This document shows positions 39,165 to 50,761 of a stretch of 64,000 nucleotides of DNA, piece by piece. Both the position numbers and the translations under genes were made by a program. This DNA comes from Hydractinia symbiolongicarpus. Its lineage: Eukaryota > Cnidaria > Hydrozoa > Anthoathecata > Hydractiniidae. Positions within the stretch are counted from its first letter, which is position 1. The number at the start of each line of letters is the position of its first letter. A model generated the notes under the pieces. It was not told where the DNA came from. It worked only from the letters and a program-made list of their open reading frames with translations, and searched no databases. The DNA lies in contig NC_079878.1 in the NCBI RefSeq assembly GCF_029227915.1, forward strand, positions 31,337,501 to 31,401,500, read 5' to 3'.

Positions 39165-41590
39165 GTTTTCATTTTTGATGAGACGCTGAATAAAAGAAGT
39201 TTAATCGCCGGCAAACGAAAACCCGCGCATTCCCGTAAATCCCGGACTTGGCCCGTATAGTCGAATACATACGAAGAAATTACCCTGTGAGTAAACTCAT
39301 TTACAGAACGATTTTTTAAATTATCATTTCACCACTAAAACGCATGAGACTTGTAGTTTTCAAAAATGTTTTCATTTTTGATGAGACGCGGAATAAAAGA
39401 AGTTTAATGGCCAGCAAACGAAAACCCGCGATTTCCCGTAAATCCCGGACTCGGCCCGTATAGTCAAAAGTATACAAAGAAAGTACCCAGGGAGTAAACT
39501 CATTTCTCGAACGATTTTTTAAATTATTTTTTCACAACAAAAACGCATGAGACTTGTAGTTTTCAAAAATGTTTTCATTTTTGATGAGACGCTGAATAAA
39601 AGAAGTTTAATCGCCGGCAAACGAAAACCCGCGATTTCCCGTAAATCCCGGGCTTGGCCCGTATAGTCGAATATATACGAAGAAATTACCCTGTGAGTAA
39701 ACTCATTTACAGAACGATTTTCTAAATTATCTTTTCACCATTAAAACGCATGAGACTTGTAGTTTTCAAAAATGTTTTCATTTTTGATGAGACGCGGAAT
39801 AAAAGAAGTTTAATCGCCAGCAAACGAAAACCCGCGATTTCCCGTAAATCCCGGACTCGGCCCGTATAGTCAAAAGTATACAAAGAAAGTACCCAGGGAG
39901 TAAACTCATTTCCCGAACGATTTTTTAAATTATTTTTTCACCACTAAAACGCATGAGACTTGTAGTTTTCAAAAATGTTTTCATTTTTGATGAGACGCTG
40001 AATAAAAGAAGTTTAATCTCCGGCAAACGAAAACCCGCGATTTCACGTAAATCCCGGCTTGGCCCGTATAGTCGAATGTATACAAAGAAAGTACCCAGGG
40101 AGTAAACGCATTTCCCGAACGTTTTTTTAAGTTATTGTTTCAGCACTAAAACGCATGAGACTTGTAGTTTTCAAAAATGTTTTCATTTTTGATGAGACGC
40201 GGAATAAAAGAAGTTTAATCGCCGGCAAACGAAAACCCGCGAATTCCCGTAAATCCCGGACACTGCCCGTGTAGCCAGAAATATACAAAGAAAGTACCCA
40301 GGGAGTAAACTCATTTCCCGAACGATTCTTTAAATTATTTTTTCACCACTAAAACGCATGAGACTTGTAGTATTCAAAAAATGTTTTCATTTTTGATGAG
40401 ACGCTGAATAAAAGAAGTTTAATCGCCGGCAAACGAAAACCCGCGCATTCCCGTAAATCCCGGACTTGGCCCGTATAGTCGAATACATACGAAGAAATTA
40501 CCCTGTGAGTAAACTCATTTACAGAACGATTTTTTAAATTATCATTTCACCACTAAAACGCATGAGACTTGTAGTTTTCAAAAATGTTTTCATTTTTGAT
40601 GAGACGCGGAATAAAAGAAGTTTAATCGCCAGCAAACGAAAACCCGCGATTTCCCGTAAATCCCGGACTCGGCCCGTATAGTCAAAAGTATACAAAGAAA
40701 GTACCCAGGGAGTAAACTCATTTCTCGAACGATTTTTTAAATTATTTTTTCACAACAAAAACGCATGAGACTTGTAGTTTTCAAAAATGTTTTCATTTTT
40801 GATGAGACGCTGAATAAAAGAAGTTTAATCGCCGGCAAACGAAAACCCGCGATTTCCCGTAAATCCCGGGCTTGGCCCGTATAGTCGAATATATACGAAG
40901 AAATTACCCTGTGAGTAAACTCATTTACAGAACGATTTTCTAAATTATCTTTTCACCATTGAAACGCATGAGACTTGTAGTTTTCAAAAATGTTTTCATT
41001 TTTGATGAGACGCGGAATAAAAGAAGTTTAATCGCCAGCAAACGAAAACCCGCGATTTCCCGTAAATCCCGGACTCGGCCCGTATAGTCAAAAGTATACA
41101 AAGAAAGTACCCAGGGAGTAAACTCATTTCCCGAACGATTTTTTAAATTATTTTTTCACCACTAAAACGCATGAGACTTGTAGTTTTCAAAAATGTTTTC
41201 ATTTTTGATAAGACGCTGAATAAAAGAAGTTTAATCTCCGGCAAACGAAAACCCGCGATTTCACGTAAATCCCGGCTTGGCCCGTATAGTCGAATGTATA
41301 CAAAGAAAGTACCCAGGGAGTAAACGCATTTCCCGAACGTTTTTTTAAGTTATTGTTTCAGCACTAAAACGCATGAGACTTGTAGTTTTCAAAAATGTTT
41401 TCATTTTTGATGAGACGCTGAATAAAAGAAGTTTAATCGCCGGCAAACGAAAACCCGCGAATTCCCGTAAATCCCGGACACTGCCCGTGTAGCCAGAAAT
41501 ATACAAAGAAAGTACCCAGGGAGTAAACTCATTTCCCGAACGATTCTTTAAATTATTTTTTCACCACTAAAACGCATGAGACTTGTAGTA
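39165..41590 (+). repeat. 6-monomer HOR, two tandem copies of 1,218 bp
   Basis: Copy 1 is about 39,165-40,370 and copy 2 about 40,380-41,590. Reading the two side by side I found about four substitutions (near 39,409/40,628, 39,742/40,960, 39,987/41,210 and 40,201/41,418), roughly 99.7% identity. Unusual shared features are the shortened CCCGGCTTGG (40,053 and 41,271), TTGTTTCAGCACTAAAA, CCCGTGTAGCC with AAATATAC, and TAGTATTCAAAAAATG. The exact six-monomer offset and low divergence indicate a recent duplication. Confidence 0.85.
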
Positions 41591-42399
41591 TTCAAAAAAT
41601 GTTTTCATTTTTGATGAGACGCTGAATAAAAGAAGTTTAATCGCCGGCAAACGAAAACCCGCAATTTCCCGTAAATCCCGGACTCGGCCCGTATAGTACA
41701 AAGTATTCAAAGAAAGTACTCAGGAAGTAAATTCATTTCCCGAACGATTTTTTAAGTTATTTTTTCACCACTAAAACGCATGAGACTTGTAGTTTTTAAA
41801 AATGTTTTCATTTTTGATGAGACGTTTGATGAAAGAGGTTTAATCGCCGGCAAACGAAAACCCGCGATTTCCCGTAAATCCCAGGCTTGGCCGGTATAGT
41901 CGAATGTATACAAAGAAAGTACCCAGGGAGTAAACTCATTTCCAGAACGATTTTTTAAAATTATCTTTTCACCACTAAAACGCATGAGACTTGTAGTTTT
42001 CAAAAATGTTTTCATTTTTGATGAGATGCGGAATAAAAGAAGTTTAATCGCCGGCAAACGAAACCCCGCGATTTCCCGTAAATCCCGGACTCGGCCCGTA
42101 TAGTCAAAAGTATACAAAGAAAATACCCAGGGAGTAAACTCATTTCCCGAACGATTTTTTAAATTATTTTTTCACCACTAAAACGTATGAGACTTGTAGT
42201 TTTCAAAAATATTTTCATTTTTGATGAGATGCTGAATAAAAGAAGTTTAATCGCCGGCAAACGAAAACCCGCGATTTCACGTAACTCCCGGACTCGGCCC
42301 GTATAGTCAAAAGTATACAAAGAAATTACCCTGAGAGTAAACTCATCTCCAGAACGATTGTTTAAATTATCTTTTCACCACTAAAACGCACGAGACTTG

Positions 42400-45240
42400 T
42401 AGTTTTCAAAAATGTTTTCATTTTTGATGAGACGCTGAATAAAAGAAGTTTAATCGCCGGCAAACGAAAACCCGCGAATTCCCGTAAATCCCGGACTCGG
42501 CCCGTATAGTCAAAAGTATACAAAGAAAATACGCGGGGAGTAAACTCATTTCCAGAACGATTTTTTAAATTATCTTTTCACCACTAAAACGCATGAGACT
42601 TGTAGTTTTTAAAAATGTTTTCATTTTTGATGAGACGCTGAATAAAAGATGTTTAATCGCCGGCAAACGAAAACCCGCGATTTCCCGTAAATCCCGGACT
42701 CGGCTCGTATAGTCAAAAGTATACAAAGAAAGTACCCAGGAAGTAAACTCATTTCCCGAACGATTTTTTAAATTATTTTTTCACCACTAAAACGCATGAG
42801 ACTTGTAGTTTCAAAAATGTTTTTATTTTTGATGAGACGCTGAATAAAAGATGTTTAATCGCCGGAAAACGAAAACCCGCAATTTCCCGTAAATCCCGGA
42901 CTTGCCCGTATAGTCAAAAGTATACAAAAAAATACCCAGGGAGTAAACGCATTTCCCGAACGATTTTTTAAATTATTTTTTCACCACTAAAACGTATGAG
43001 ACTTGTAGTTTTCAAAAATGTTTTCATTTTTGATGAGACGCGGAATAAAAGAAGTTTAATCGCCCGCAAACGAAAACCCGCGATTTCCCGTAAATCCCGG
43101 ACTCGGCCCGTATAGTACAAAGTATTCAAAGAAAGTACTCAGGAAGTAAATTCATTTCCCGAACGATTTTTTAAATTATTTTTTCACCACTAAAACGCAT
43201 GAGACTTGTAGTTTTTAAAAATGTTTTCATTTTTGATGAGACGCTTGATGAAAGAGGTTTAATCGGCGGCAAACGAAAACCCGCGATTTCCCGAAAATCC
43301 CAGGCTTGGCCCGTATAGTCGAATGTATAAAAAGAAATTACCCAGGGAGTAAACTCATTTCCAGAACGATTTTTTAAAATTATCTTTTCACCACTAAAAC
43401 GCATGAGACTTGTAGTTTTCAAAAATGTTTTCATTTTTGATGAGACGCTGAATAAAAGATGTTTAATCGCCGGAAAACGAAAACCCGCGATTTTCCGTAA
43501 ATCCCGTGCTTGGCCCGTATAGACGAGTATATACAAAGAAAGTACTCTGTGAGTAAACTCATTTCCAGAACGATTTTTTAAATTATCTTTTCACCACTAA
43601 AACGCATGAGACTTGTAGGTTTCAAAAATGTTTTCATTTTTGATGAGACGCGGAATAAAAGAAGTTTAATCGCCGGCAAACGAAAACCCGCGATTTCCCG
43701 TAAATCCCGGACTCGGCCCGTATAGTCAAAAGTATACAAAGAAAATACCCAGGGAGTAAACTCATTTCCCGAACGATTTTTTAAATTATTTTTTCACCAC
43801 TAAAACGTATGAGACTTGTAGTTTTCAAAAATGTTTTCATTTTTGATGAGACGCTGAATAAAAGAAGTTTAATCGCCGGCAAACGAAAACCCGCGAATTC
43901 CCGTAAATCCCGGACTCGGCCCGTATAGTCAAAAGTATACAAAGAAAATACGCAGGGAGTAAACTCATTTCCAGAACGATTTTTTAAATTATCTTTTCAC
44001 CACTAAAACGCATGAGACTTGTAGTTTTTAAAAATGTTTTCATTTTTGATGAGACGCTGAATAAAAGATGTTTAATCGCCGGCAAACGAAAACCCGCGAT
44101 TTCCCGTAAATCCCGGACTCGGCTCGTATAGTCAAAAGTATACAAAGAAAGTACCCAGGAAGTAAACTCATTTCCCGAAAGATTTTTTAAATTATTTTTT
44201 CACCACTAAAACGCATGAGACTTGTAGTTTCAAAAATGTTTTCATTTTTGATGAGACGCTGAATAAAAGATGTTTAATCGCCGGAAAACGAAAACCCGCA
44301 ATTTCCCGTAAATCCCGGACTTGGCCCGTATAGTCAAAAGTATACAAAAAAAATACCCAGGGAGTAAACGCATTTCCCGAACGATTTTTTAAATTATTTT
44401 TTCACCACTAAAACGTATGAGACTTGTAGTTTTCAAAAATGTTTTCATTTTTGATGAGACGCTGAATAAAAGAAGTTTAATCGCCGGCAAACGAAAACCC
44501 GCGATTTCCCGTAAATCCCGGACTCGGCCCGTATAGTACAAAGTATTCAAAGAAAGTACTCAGGAAGTAAATTCATTTCCCGAACGATTTTTTAAATTAT
44601 TTTTTCACCACTAAAACGCATGAGACTTGTAGTTTTTAAAAATGTTTTCATTTTTGATGAGACGCTTGATGAAAGAGGTTTAATCGCCGGCAAACGAAAA
44701 CCCGCGATTTCCCGAAAATCCCAGGCTTGGCCCGTATAGTCGAATGTATAAAAAGAAAGTACCCAGGGAGTAAACTCATTTCCAGAACGATTTTTTAAAA
44801 TTATCTTTTCACCACTAAAACGCATGAGACTTGTAGTTTTCAAAAATGTTTTCATTTTTGATGAGACGCTGAATAAAAGATGTTTAATCGCCGGAAAACG
44901 AAAACCCGCGATTTTAGGTAAATCCCGTGCTTGGCCCGTATAGACGAGTATATACAAAGAAAGTACTCTGTGAGTAAACTCATTTCCAGAACGATTTTTT
45001 AAATTATCTTTTCACCACTAAAACGCATGAGACTTGTAGGTTTCAAAAATGTTTTCATTTTTGATGAGACGCGGAATAAAAGAAGTTTAATCGCCGGCAA
45101 ACGAAAACCCGCGATTTCCCGTAAATCCCGGACTCGGCCCGTATAGTCAAAAGTATACAAAGAAAATACCCAGGGAGTAAACTCATTTCCGGAACGATTT
45201 TTTAAATTATTTTTTCACCACTAAAACGTATGAGACTTGT
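42400..45240 (+). repeat. 7-monomer HOR, two tandem copies of 1,421 bp
   Basis: Copy 1 is about 42,400-43,820 and copy 2 about 43,821-45,240. Markers at the fixed offset: TACAAAGTATTCAAAG, the CCCGAAAATCCCAGG variant, GACTTGTAGGTTTC at 43,610 and 45,031, TATAGACGAGTATATAC, and GTAGTTTCAAAAATG (one T lost). The monomer at 42,793-42,992 is only 200 bp, the shortest in the + arm apart from the truncated last one. Its partner has regained or kept two of those bases. Confidence 0.8.
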
Positions 45241-46038
45241 AGTTTTCAAAAATATTTTCATTTTTGATGAGACGCTGAATAAAAGAAGTTTAATCGCCGG
45301 CAAACGAAAACCCGCGATTTCCCGTAAATCCCGGACTCGGCCCGTATAGTCAAAAGTATACAAAGAAAGTACCCTGCGAGTAAACTCATCTCCAGAACGA
45401 TTGTTTAAATTATCATTTCACCACTAAAACGCACGTGACTTGTAGTTTTCAAAAATGTTTTCATTTTTGATGAGACGCTGAATAAAAGATGTTTAATCGC
45501 CGGAAAACGAAAACCCGCGATTTTCCGTAAATCCCGTGCTTGGCCCGTATAGACGAGTATATACAAAGAAAGTACTCTGTGAGTAAACTCATTTCCAGAA
45601 CGATTTTTTAAATTATCTTTTCACCACTAAAACGCATGAGACTTGTAGGTTTCAAAAATGTTTTCATTTTTGATGAGACGCGGAATAAAAGAAGTTTAAT
45701 CGCCGGCAAACGAAAACCCGCAATTTCCCGTACATCCCGGACTCGGCCCGTATAGTCAAAAGTATACAAAGAAAATACCCAGTGAGTAAACTCATTTCCC
45801 GAACGATTTTTTAAATTATTTTTTCACCTCTAAAACGTATGAGACTTGTAGTTTTCAAAAATATTTTCATTTTTGATGAGACGCTGAATAAAAGAAGTTT
45901 AATCGCCGGCAAACGAAAACCCGCGATTTCCCGTAAATCCCGGACTCGGCCCGTATAGTCAAAAGTATACAAAGAAATTACCCTGCGAGTAAACTCATCT
46001 CCAGAACGATTGTTTAAATTATCTTTTGACCACTAAAA
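44821..46038 (+). repeat. 3-monomer HOR, two tandem copies of 609 bp
   Basis: Copies are 44,821-45,429 and 45,430-46,038. GACTTGTAGG at 45,031 and 45,640, and ACCCTGCGAG at 45,371 and 45,980, are each exactly 609 bp apart. Both copies also share CATCTCCAGAACGATTG. It overlaps the second copy of the 7-mer, so it formed later. Confidence 0.8.
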
Positions 46039-46647
46039 CGCACGAGACTTGTAGTTTTCAAAAATGTTTTCATTTTTGATGAGACGCTGAATAAAAGAAG
46101 TTTAATCGCCGGCAAACGAAAACCCGCGAATTCCCGTAAATCCCGGACTCGGCCCGTATAGTCAAAAGTATACAAAGAAAACACGCAGGGAGTAAACTCA
46201 TTTCCAGAACGATTTTTTAAATTATCTTTTCACCACTAAAACGCATGAGACTTGTAGTTTTTAAAAATGTTTTCATTTTTGATGAGACGCTGAATAAAAG
46301 ATGTTTAATCGCCGGCAAACGAAAACCCGCGATTTCCCGTAAATCCCGGACTCGGGTCGTATAGTCAAAAGTATACAAAGAAAATACGCAGGGAGTAAAC
46401 TCCTTTCCAGAACGATTTTTTAAGTTATTTTTTCACCACTAAAACGTATGAGACTTGTAGTTTTCAAAAATGTTTTCATTTTTGATGAGACGCTGAATAG
46501 AAGAAGTTTAATCGCCGGCAAACGAAAACCCGCGAATTCCCGTTAATCCCGGACTCGGCCCGTATAGTCAAAAGTATACAAAGAAAATACGCAGGGAGTA
46601 AACTCCTTTCCAGAACGATTTTTTAAATTATCTTTTCACCACTAAAA

Positions 46648-47865
46648 CGCATGAGACTTGTAGTTTTTAAAAATGTTTTCATTTTTGATGAGACGCTGAA
46701 TAAAAGATGTTTAATCGCCGGCAAACAAAAACCTGCGATTTCCCGTAAATCTCGGACTCGGCCCGTATAGTCAAAAGTATACAAAGAAAGTACCCAGGGA
46801 GTAAACTCATTTCCCGAACGATTTTTTAAATTATTTCTTCACCACTAAAACGCATGAGACTTGTAGTTTTCAAAAATGTTTTCATTTTTGATGAGACGCT
46901 GAATAAAAGATGTTTAATCGCCGGAAAACGAAAACCCGCGATTTCCCGTAAATCCCGACCTTGGCCCGTATAGTCAAAAGTATACAAAGAAAATACCCAG
47001 GGAGTAAACTCATTTCCCGAACGATTTTTTAAAATATTTTTTCACCACTAAAACGTATGAGACTTGTAGTTTTCAAAAACGTTTTCATTTATGATGTGAC
47101 GCTGAATAAAAGAAGTTTAATCGCCGGCAAACGAAAACCCGCGAATTCCCGTAAATCCCGGGTTTGGCCCGTATAGTCAAAAGTAAACAAAGAAAATAAG
47201 CAGGGAGTAAACTCATTTCCCGAACGATTTTTTAAATTATCTTTTCACCACTAAAACGCATGAGACTTGTAGTTTTTAAAAATGTTTTCATTTTTGATGA
47301 GACGCTGAATAAAAGATGTTTAATCGCCGGCAAACAAAAACCTGCGATTTCCCGTAAATCCCGGACTCGGCTCGTATAGTCAAAAGTATACAAAGAAAGT
47401 ACCCAGGGAGTAAACTCATTTCCCGAACGATTTTTTAAATTATTTCTTCACCACTAAAACGCATGAGACTTGTAGTTTTCAAAAATGTTTTCATTTTTGA
47501 TGAGACGCTGAATAAAAGATGTTTAATCGCCGGAAAACGAAAACCCGCGATTTCCCGTAAATCCCGACCTTGGCCCGTATAGTCAAAAGTATACAAAGAA
47601 AATACCCAGGGAGTAAACTCTTTTCCCGAACGATTTTTTAAATTATTTTTTCACCACTAAAACGTATGAGACTTGTAGTTTTCAAAAACGTTTTCATTTT
47701 TGATGGGACGCTGAATAAAAGAAGTTTAATCGCCGGCAAACGAAAACCCGCGAATTCCCGTAAATCCCGGGTTTGGCCCGTATAGTCAAAAGTATACAAA
47801 GAAAATACGCAGGGAGTAAACTCATTTCCAGAACGATTTTTTAAATTATCTTTTCACCACTAAAA
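46648..47865 (+). repeat. 3-monomer HOR, two tandem copies of 609 bp
   Basis: Copies are 46,648-47,256 and 47,257-47,865. GCAAACAAAAACCTG at 46,721 and 47,330, CCCGACCTTGG, and CAAAAACGTTTTCATTT recur 609 bp apart. The same order of classes continues, more diverged, through 47,866-49,085. The 46-49 kb stretch therefore looks like an older trimer field. Confidence 0.78.
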
Positions 47866-49693
47866 CGCATGAGACTTGTAGTTTTCAAAAATGTTTTCAT
47901 TTTTGATGAGACGCTGAATAAAAGATGTTTAATCGCCGGAAAACGAAAACCCGCGATTTCCCGTAAATCCCGGACTTGGCCCGTATAGTCAAAAGTATAC
48001 AAAGAAAATACGCAGGGAGTAAACTCATTTCCAGAACGATTTTTTAAATTATCTTTTCACCACTAAAACGCATGAGACTTGTAGTTTTCAAAAATGTTTT
48101 CATTTTTGATGAGACGCTGAATAAAAGATGTTTAATCGCCGGAAAACGAAAACCCGCGATTTCCCGTAAATCCCGGACTTGGCCCGTATAGTCAAAATTA
48201 TACAAAGAAAATACCCAGGGAGTAAACTCATTTCCCGAACGATTTTTTAAATTATTTTTTCACCACTAAAACGTATGAGACTGGTAGTTTTCAAAAATGT
48301 TTTCATTTTTGATGAGACGCTGAATAAAAGAAGTTTAATCGCCGGCAAACGAAAACCCGCGAATTCCCGTAAATCCAGGACTCGGCCCGTATAGTCAAAA
48401 GTATACAAAGAAAATACGCAGGGAGTAAACTCCTTTCCAGAACGATTTTTTAAATTATCTTTTCACCACTAAAACGCATGAGACTTGTAGTTTTTTAAAA
48501 TGTTTTCATTTTTGATGAGACGCTGAATAAAAGATGTTTAATCGCCGGCAAACGAAAACCCGCGATTTCCCGTAAATCCCGGACTCGGCCCGTATAGTCA
48601 AAAGTATACAAAGAAAGTACCCAGGGTGTAAACTCATTTCCCGAACGATTTTTTAAATTATTTTTTCACCACTAAAACGCATGAGACTTGTAGTTTTCAA
48701 AAATGTTTTCATTTTTGATGAGACGCTGAATAAAAGATGTTTAATCGCCGGAAAACGAAAACCCGCGATTTCCAGTAAATCCCGGACTTGGCCCGTGTAG
48801 TCAAAAGTATACAAAGAAAATACCCAGGGAGTAAACTCATTTCCCAAACGATTTTTTAAATTAATTTTTCACCACTAAAACGTATGAGACTTGTAGTTTT
48901 AAAAAACGTTCTCATTTTTGATGAGACGCTGAATAAAGGAAGTTTAAATTGCCGGCAAACGAAAACCCGCGAATTCCCGTAAATCCCGGACTTGGCCCGT
49001 ATAGTCAAAAGTATACAAAGAAAATTCGCAGGGAGTAAACTCATTTCCAGAACGATTTTTTAAATTATCTTTTCACCACTAAAACGCATGAGACTTGTAG
49101 TTTCCAAAAATGTTTTCATTTTTGATGAGACGCTGAATAAAAGATGTTTAATCGCCGGCAAACGAAAACCCGCGATTTCCCGTAAAACCCGGAATCGGCC
49201 CGTATAGTCAAAAGTATACAAAGAAAGTACCCAGGGAGTAAACCCATTTTCCGAACGATTTTTTAAATTATTTTTTCACCACTAAAACGCATGAGACTTC
49301 TAGTTTTCAGGAATGTTTTCATTTTTGATGAGACGCTGAATAAAAGAAGTTTAATCGCCGGCAAACGAAAACCCGCGATTTCCCGTAAATCCCGTGCTTG
49401 GCCCGTATAGTCGAGTATATACAAAGAAAGTACCCTGAGAGTAAACTCATTTCCAGAACGATTTTTTAAATTATCTTTTCACCACTAAAACGCATGAGAC
49501 TTGTAGTTTTCAAAAATGTTTTCATTTTTGATGAGACGCTTAATAAAAGATGTTTAATCGCCGGCAAACGAAAACCCGCGATTTCCCCTAAATCCCGGAC
49601 TCGGCCCGCATAGTCAAAAGTATACAAAGAAAGTACCCAGGGAGTTAAATCATTTCCCGAACGATTTTTTAAATTATTTTTTCACCACTAAAA

Positions 49694-49943
49694 CGCATGA
49701 GACTTGTAGTTTTCAGGAATGTTTCCATTTTTGATAATACGCTTAATGAGAGATGTTTAATCGCCGGCAAACGAAAACCCGCGATTTGCCGTAAATCCCG
49801 GACTCGGCCCGTATAGTCAAAAGTACACAAAGAAAATACCCAGGGAGTAAACTCATTTCTCAAAAATGTTTTCATTTTTGATGAGACGCTTAATAAAAGA
49901 TGTTTAATCGCCGGCAAACGAAAACCCGCGATTTCCCGTAAAT
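49694..49943 (+). repeat. Truncated last + arm units next to the junction (56-bp deletion)
   Basis: The monomer starting at 49,694 runs to ACTCATTTCTC and then jumps straight to AAAAATGTTTTC at about 49,862. This loses 56 bp: the AT-rich end, CACCACTAAAA and the CGCATGAGACTTG start of the next unit. The interval between equivalent TTGATRA sites is 147 bp instead of 203 bp. The breakpoint shares only TC. About 80 bp later the array inverts. The deletion and the flip may be parts of one event. Confidence 0.85.
49941..49943. other. Orientation-switch junction between the two satellite arms
   Basis: The + arm reads normally through ATTTCCCGTAAAT, where TCCCGTAAATCCCGG is expected. The next bases are ATAAAAAATCGCTCTGG, which is - arm sequence from a different point of the monomer. 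The - arm parent is visible at about 60,957-60,980 (GATAATATAAAAAATCGCTCTGG). The shared bases are AAT at 49,941-49,943, so the breakpoint has only about 3 bp of microhomology and does not fall at equivalent points of the two monomers. This looks like end joining or template switching after a break, not homologous exchange between inverted repeats. An assembly chimera is the main alternative. Confidence 0.85.
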
Positions 49944-50761
49944 ATAAAAAATCGCTCTGGAAAGGAATTTACTCACAGGGTACTTTTTTTGTATACATTC
50001 GACTATACGGGCCAAGCCCGGGATTTACGGGAAATTGCGGGTTTTAGTTTGCCGGCGATTAAACTTCTTTCATTCAGCGTCTCATCAAAAATGAAAACAT
50101 TTTTGAAAACTACAAGTCTCATGCGTTTTAGTGGTGAAAAAATAATTTAAAAAATCGTTCGAGAAATGAGTTTACTCACAGGGTACTTTCTTTGTATACA
50201 TTCGACTATACGGGCCAAGCCCGGGATTAACGGGAAATCGCGGGTTTTCGTTTGCCGGCGATTAAACTTCTTTCATTAAGAGTCTCATCAAAAATGAAAA
50301 CATTTTTGAAAACTACAAGTCTCATGCGTTTTAGTGGTGAAAAAATAATTTAAAGAATTGTTCGGGAAATGAGTTTACTCCCTGGGTACTTTCTTTTTGT
50401 ACATTCGACTATACGGGCCAAGCCCGGGATTTACGGGAAATCGCGGGTGTTCGTTTCCGGCGATTAAACCCCTTTCATTAAGCGTCTCATCAAAAATGAA
50501 AACATTTTTGAAAACTACAAGTCTCATGCGTTTTAGTGGTGAAAAAATAATTTAAAAAATCGTTCGGGAAATGAGTTTACTCCCTGGGTACTTTCTTTTT
50601 ATACATTCGACTATACGGGCCAAGCCCGGGATTTACGGGAAATCGCGGGTGTTCGTTTCCGGCGATTAAACCCCTTTCATTAAGCGTCTCATCAAAAATG
50701 AAAACATTTTTGAAAACTACAAGTCTCATGCGTTTTAGTGGTGAAAAAATAATTTAAAAAA

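Larger units (their letters stand above)
1..49943 (+). repeat. Main satellite array, + arm, about 246 monomers of 203 bp
   Basis: Seen directly: the landmark CGCATG (variants CGTATG, CGGATG, TGCATG, CACATG) recurs from 145 to 49,694 at intervals of 200-205 bp. The mean is 203.07 bp over 244 intervals and nearly all are 203 or 204. No non-repeat sequence interrupts the array. Monomers fall into recognisable variant classes. One difference is after GAGACGC: TGAATAAAAGAAG, GGAATAAAAGAAG, TTGATGAAAGAGG, TTCAAGAAAGAGG or TTAATGAGAGAGG. Others are in the middle (GCCGGC, GCCAGC or CCGGAAAA) and before the AT-rich segment (CCCAGGGAG, CCCTGTGAG or CTCAGGAAG). The classes recur in fixed orders, which gives the higher-order repeats listed separately. 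The family is not one I recognise. A tandem array of this kind is typical of eukaryotic heterochromatin; the chromosomal position is inferred only. Confidence 0.97.

Noticed and set aside
39990-40010. Additional recombination product at the second copy of the 6-mer HOR, where GATAAGACGC replaces GATGAGACGC
   Set aside because: It is a single base difference with no switch of flanking diagnostic variants, so a point mutation is enough.
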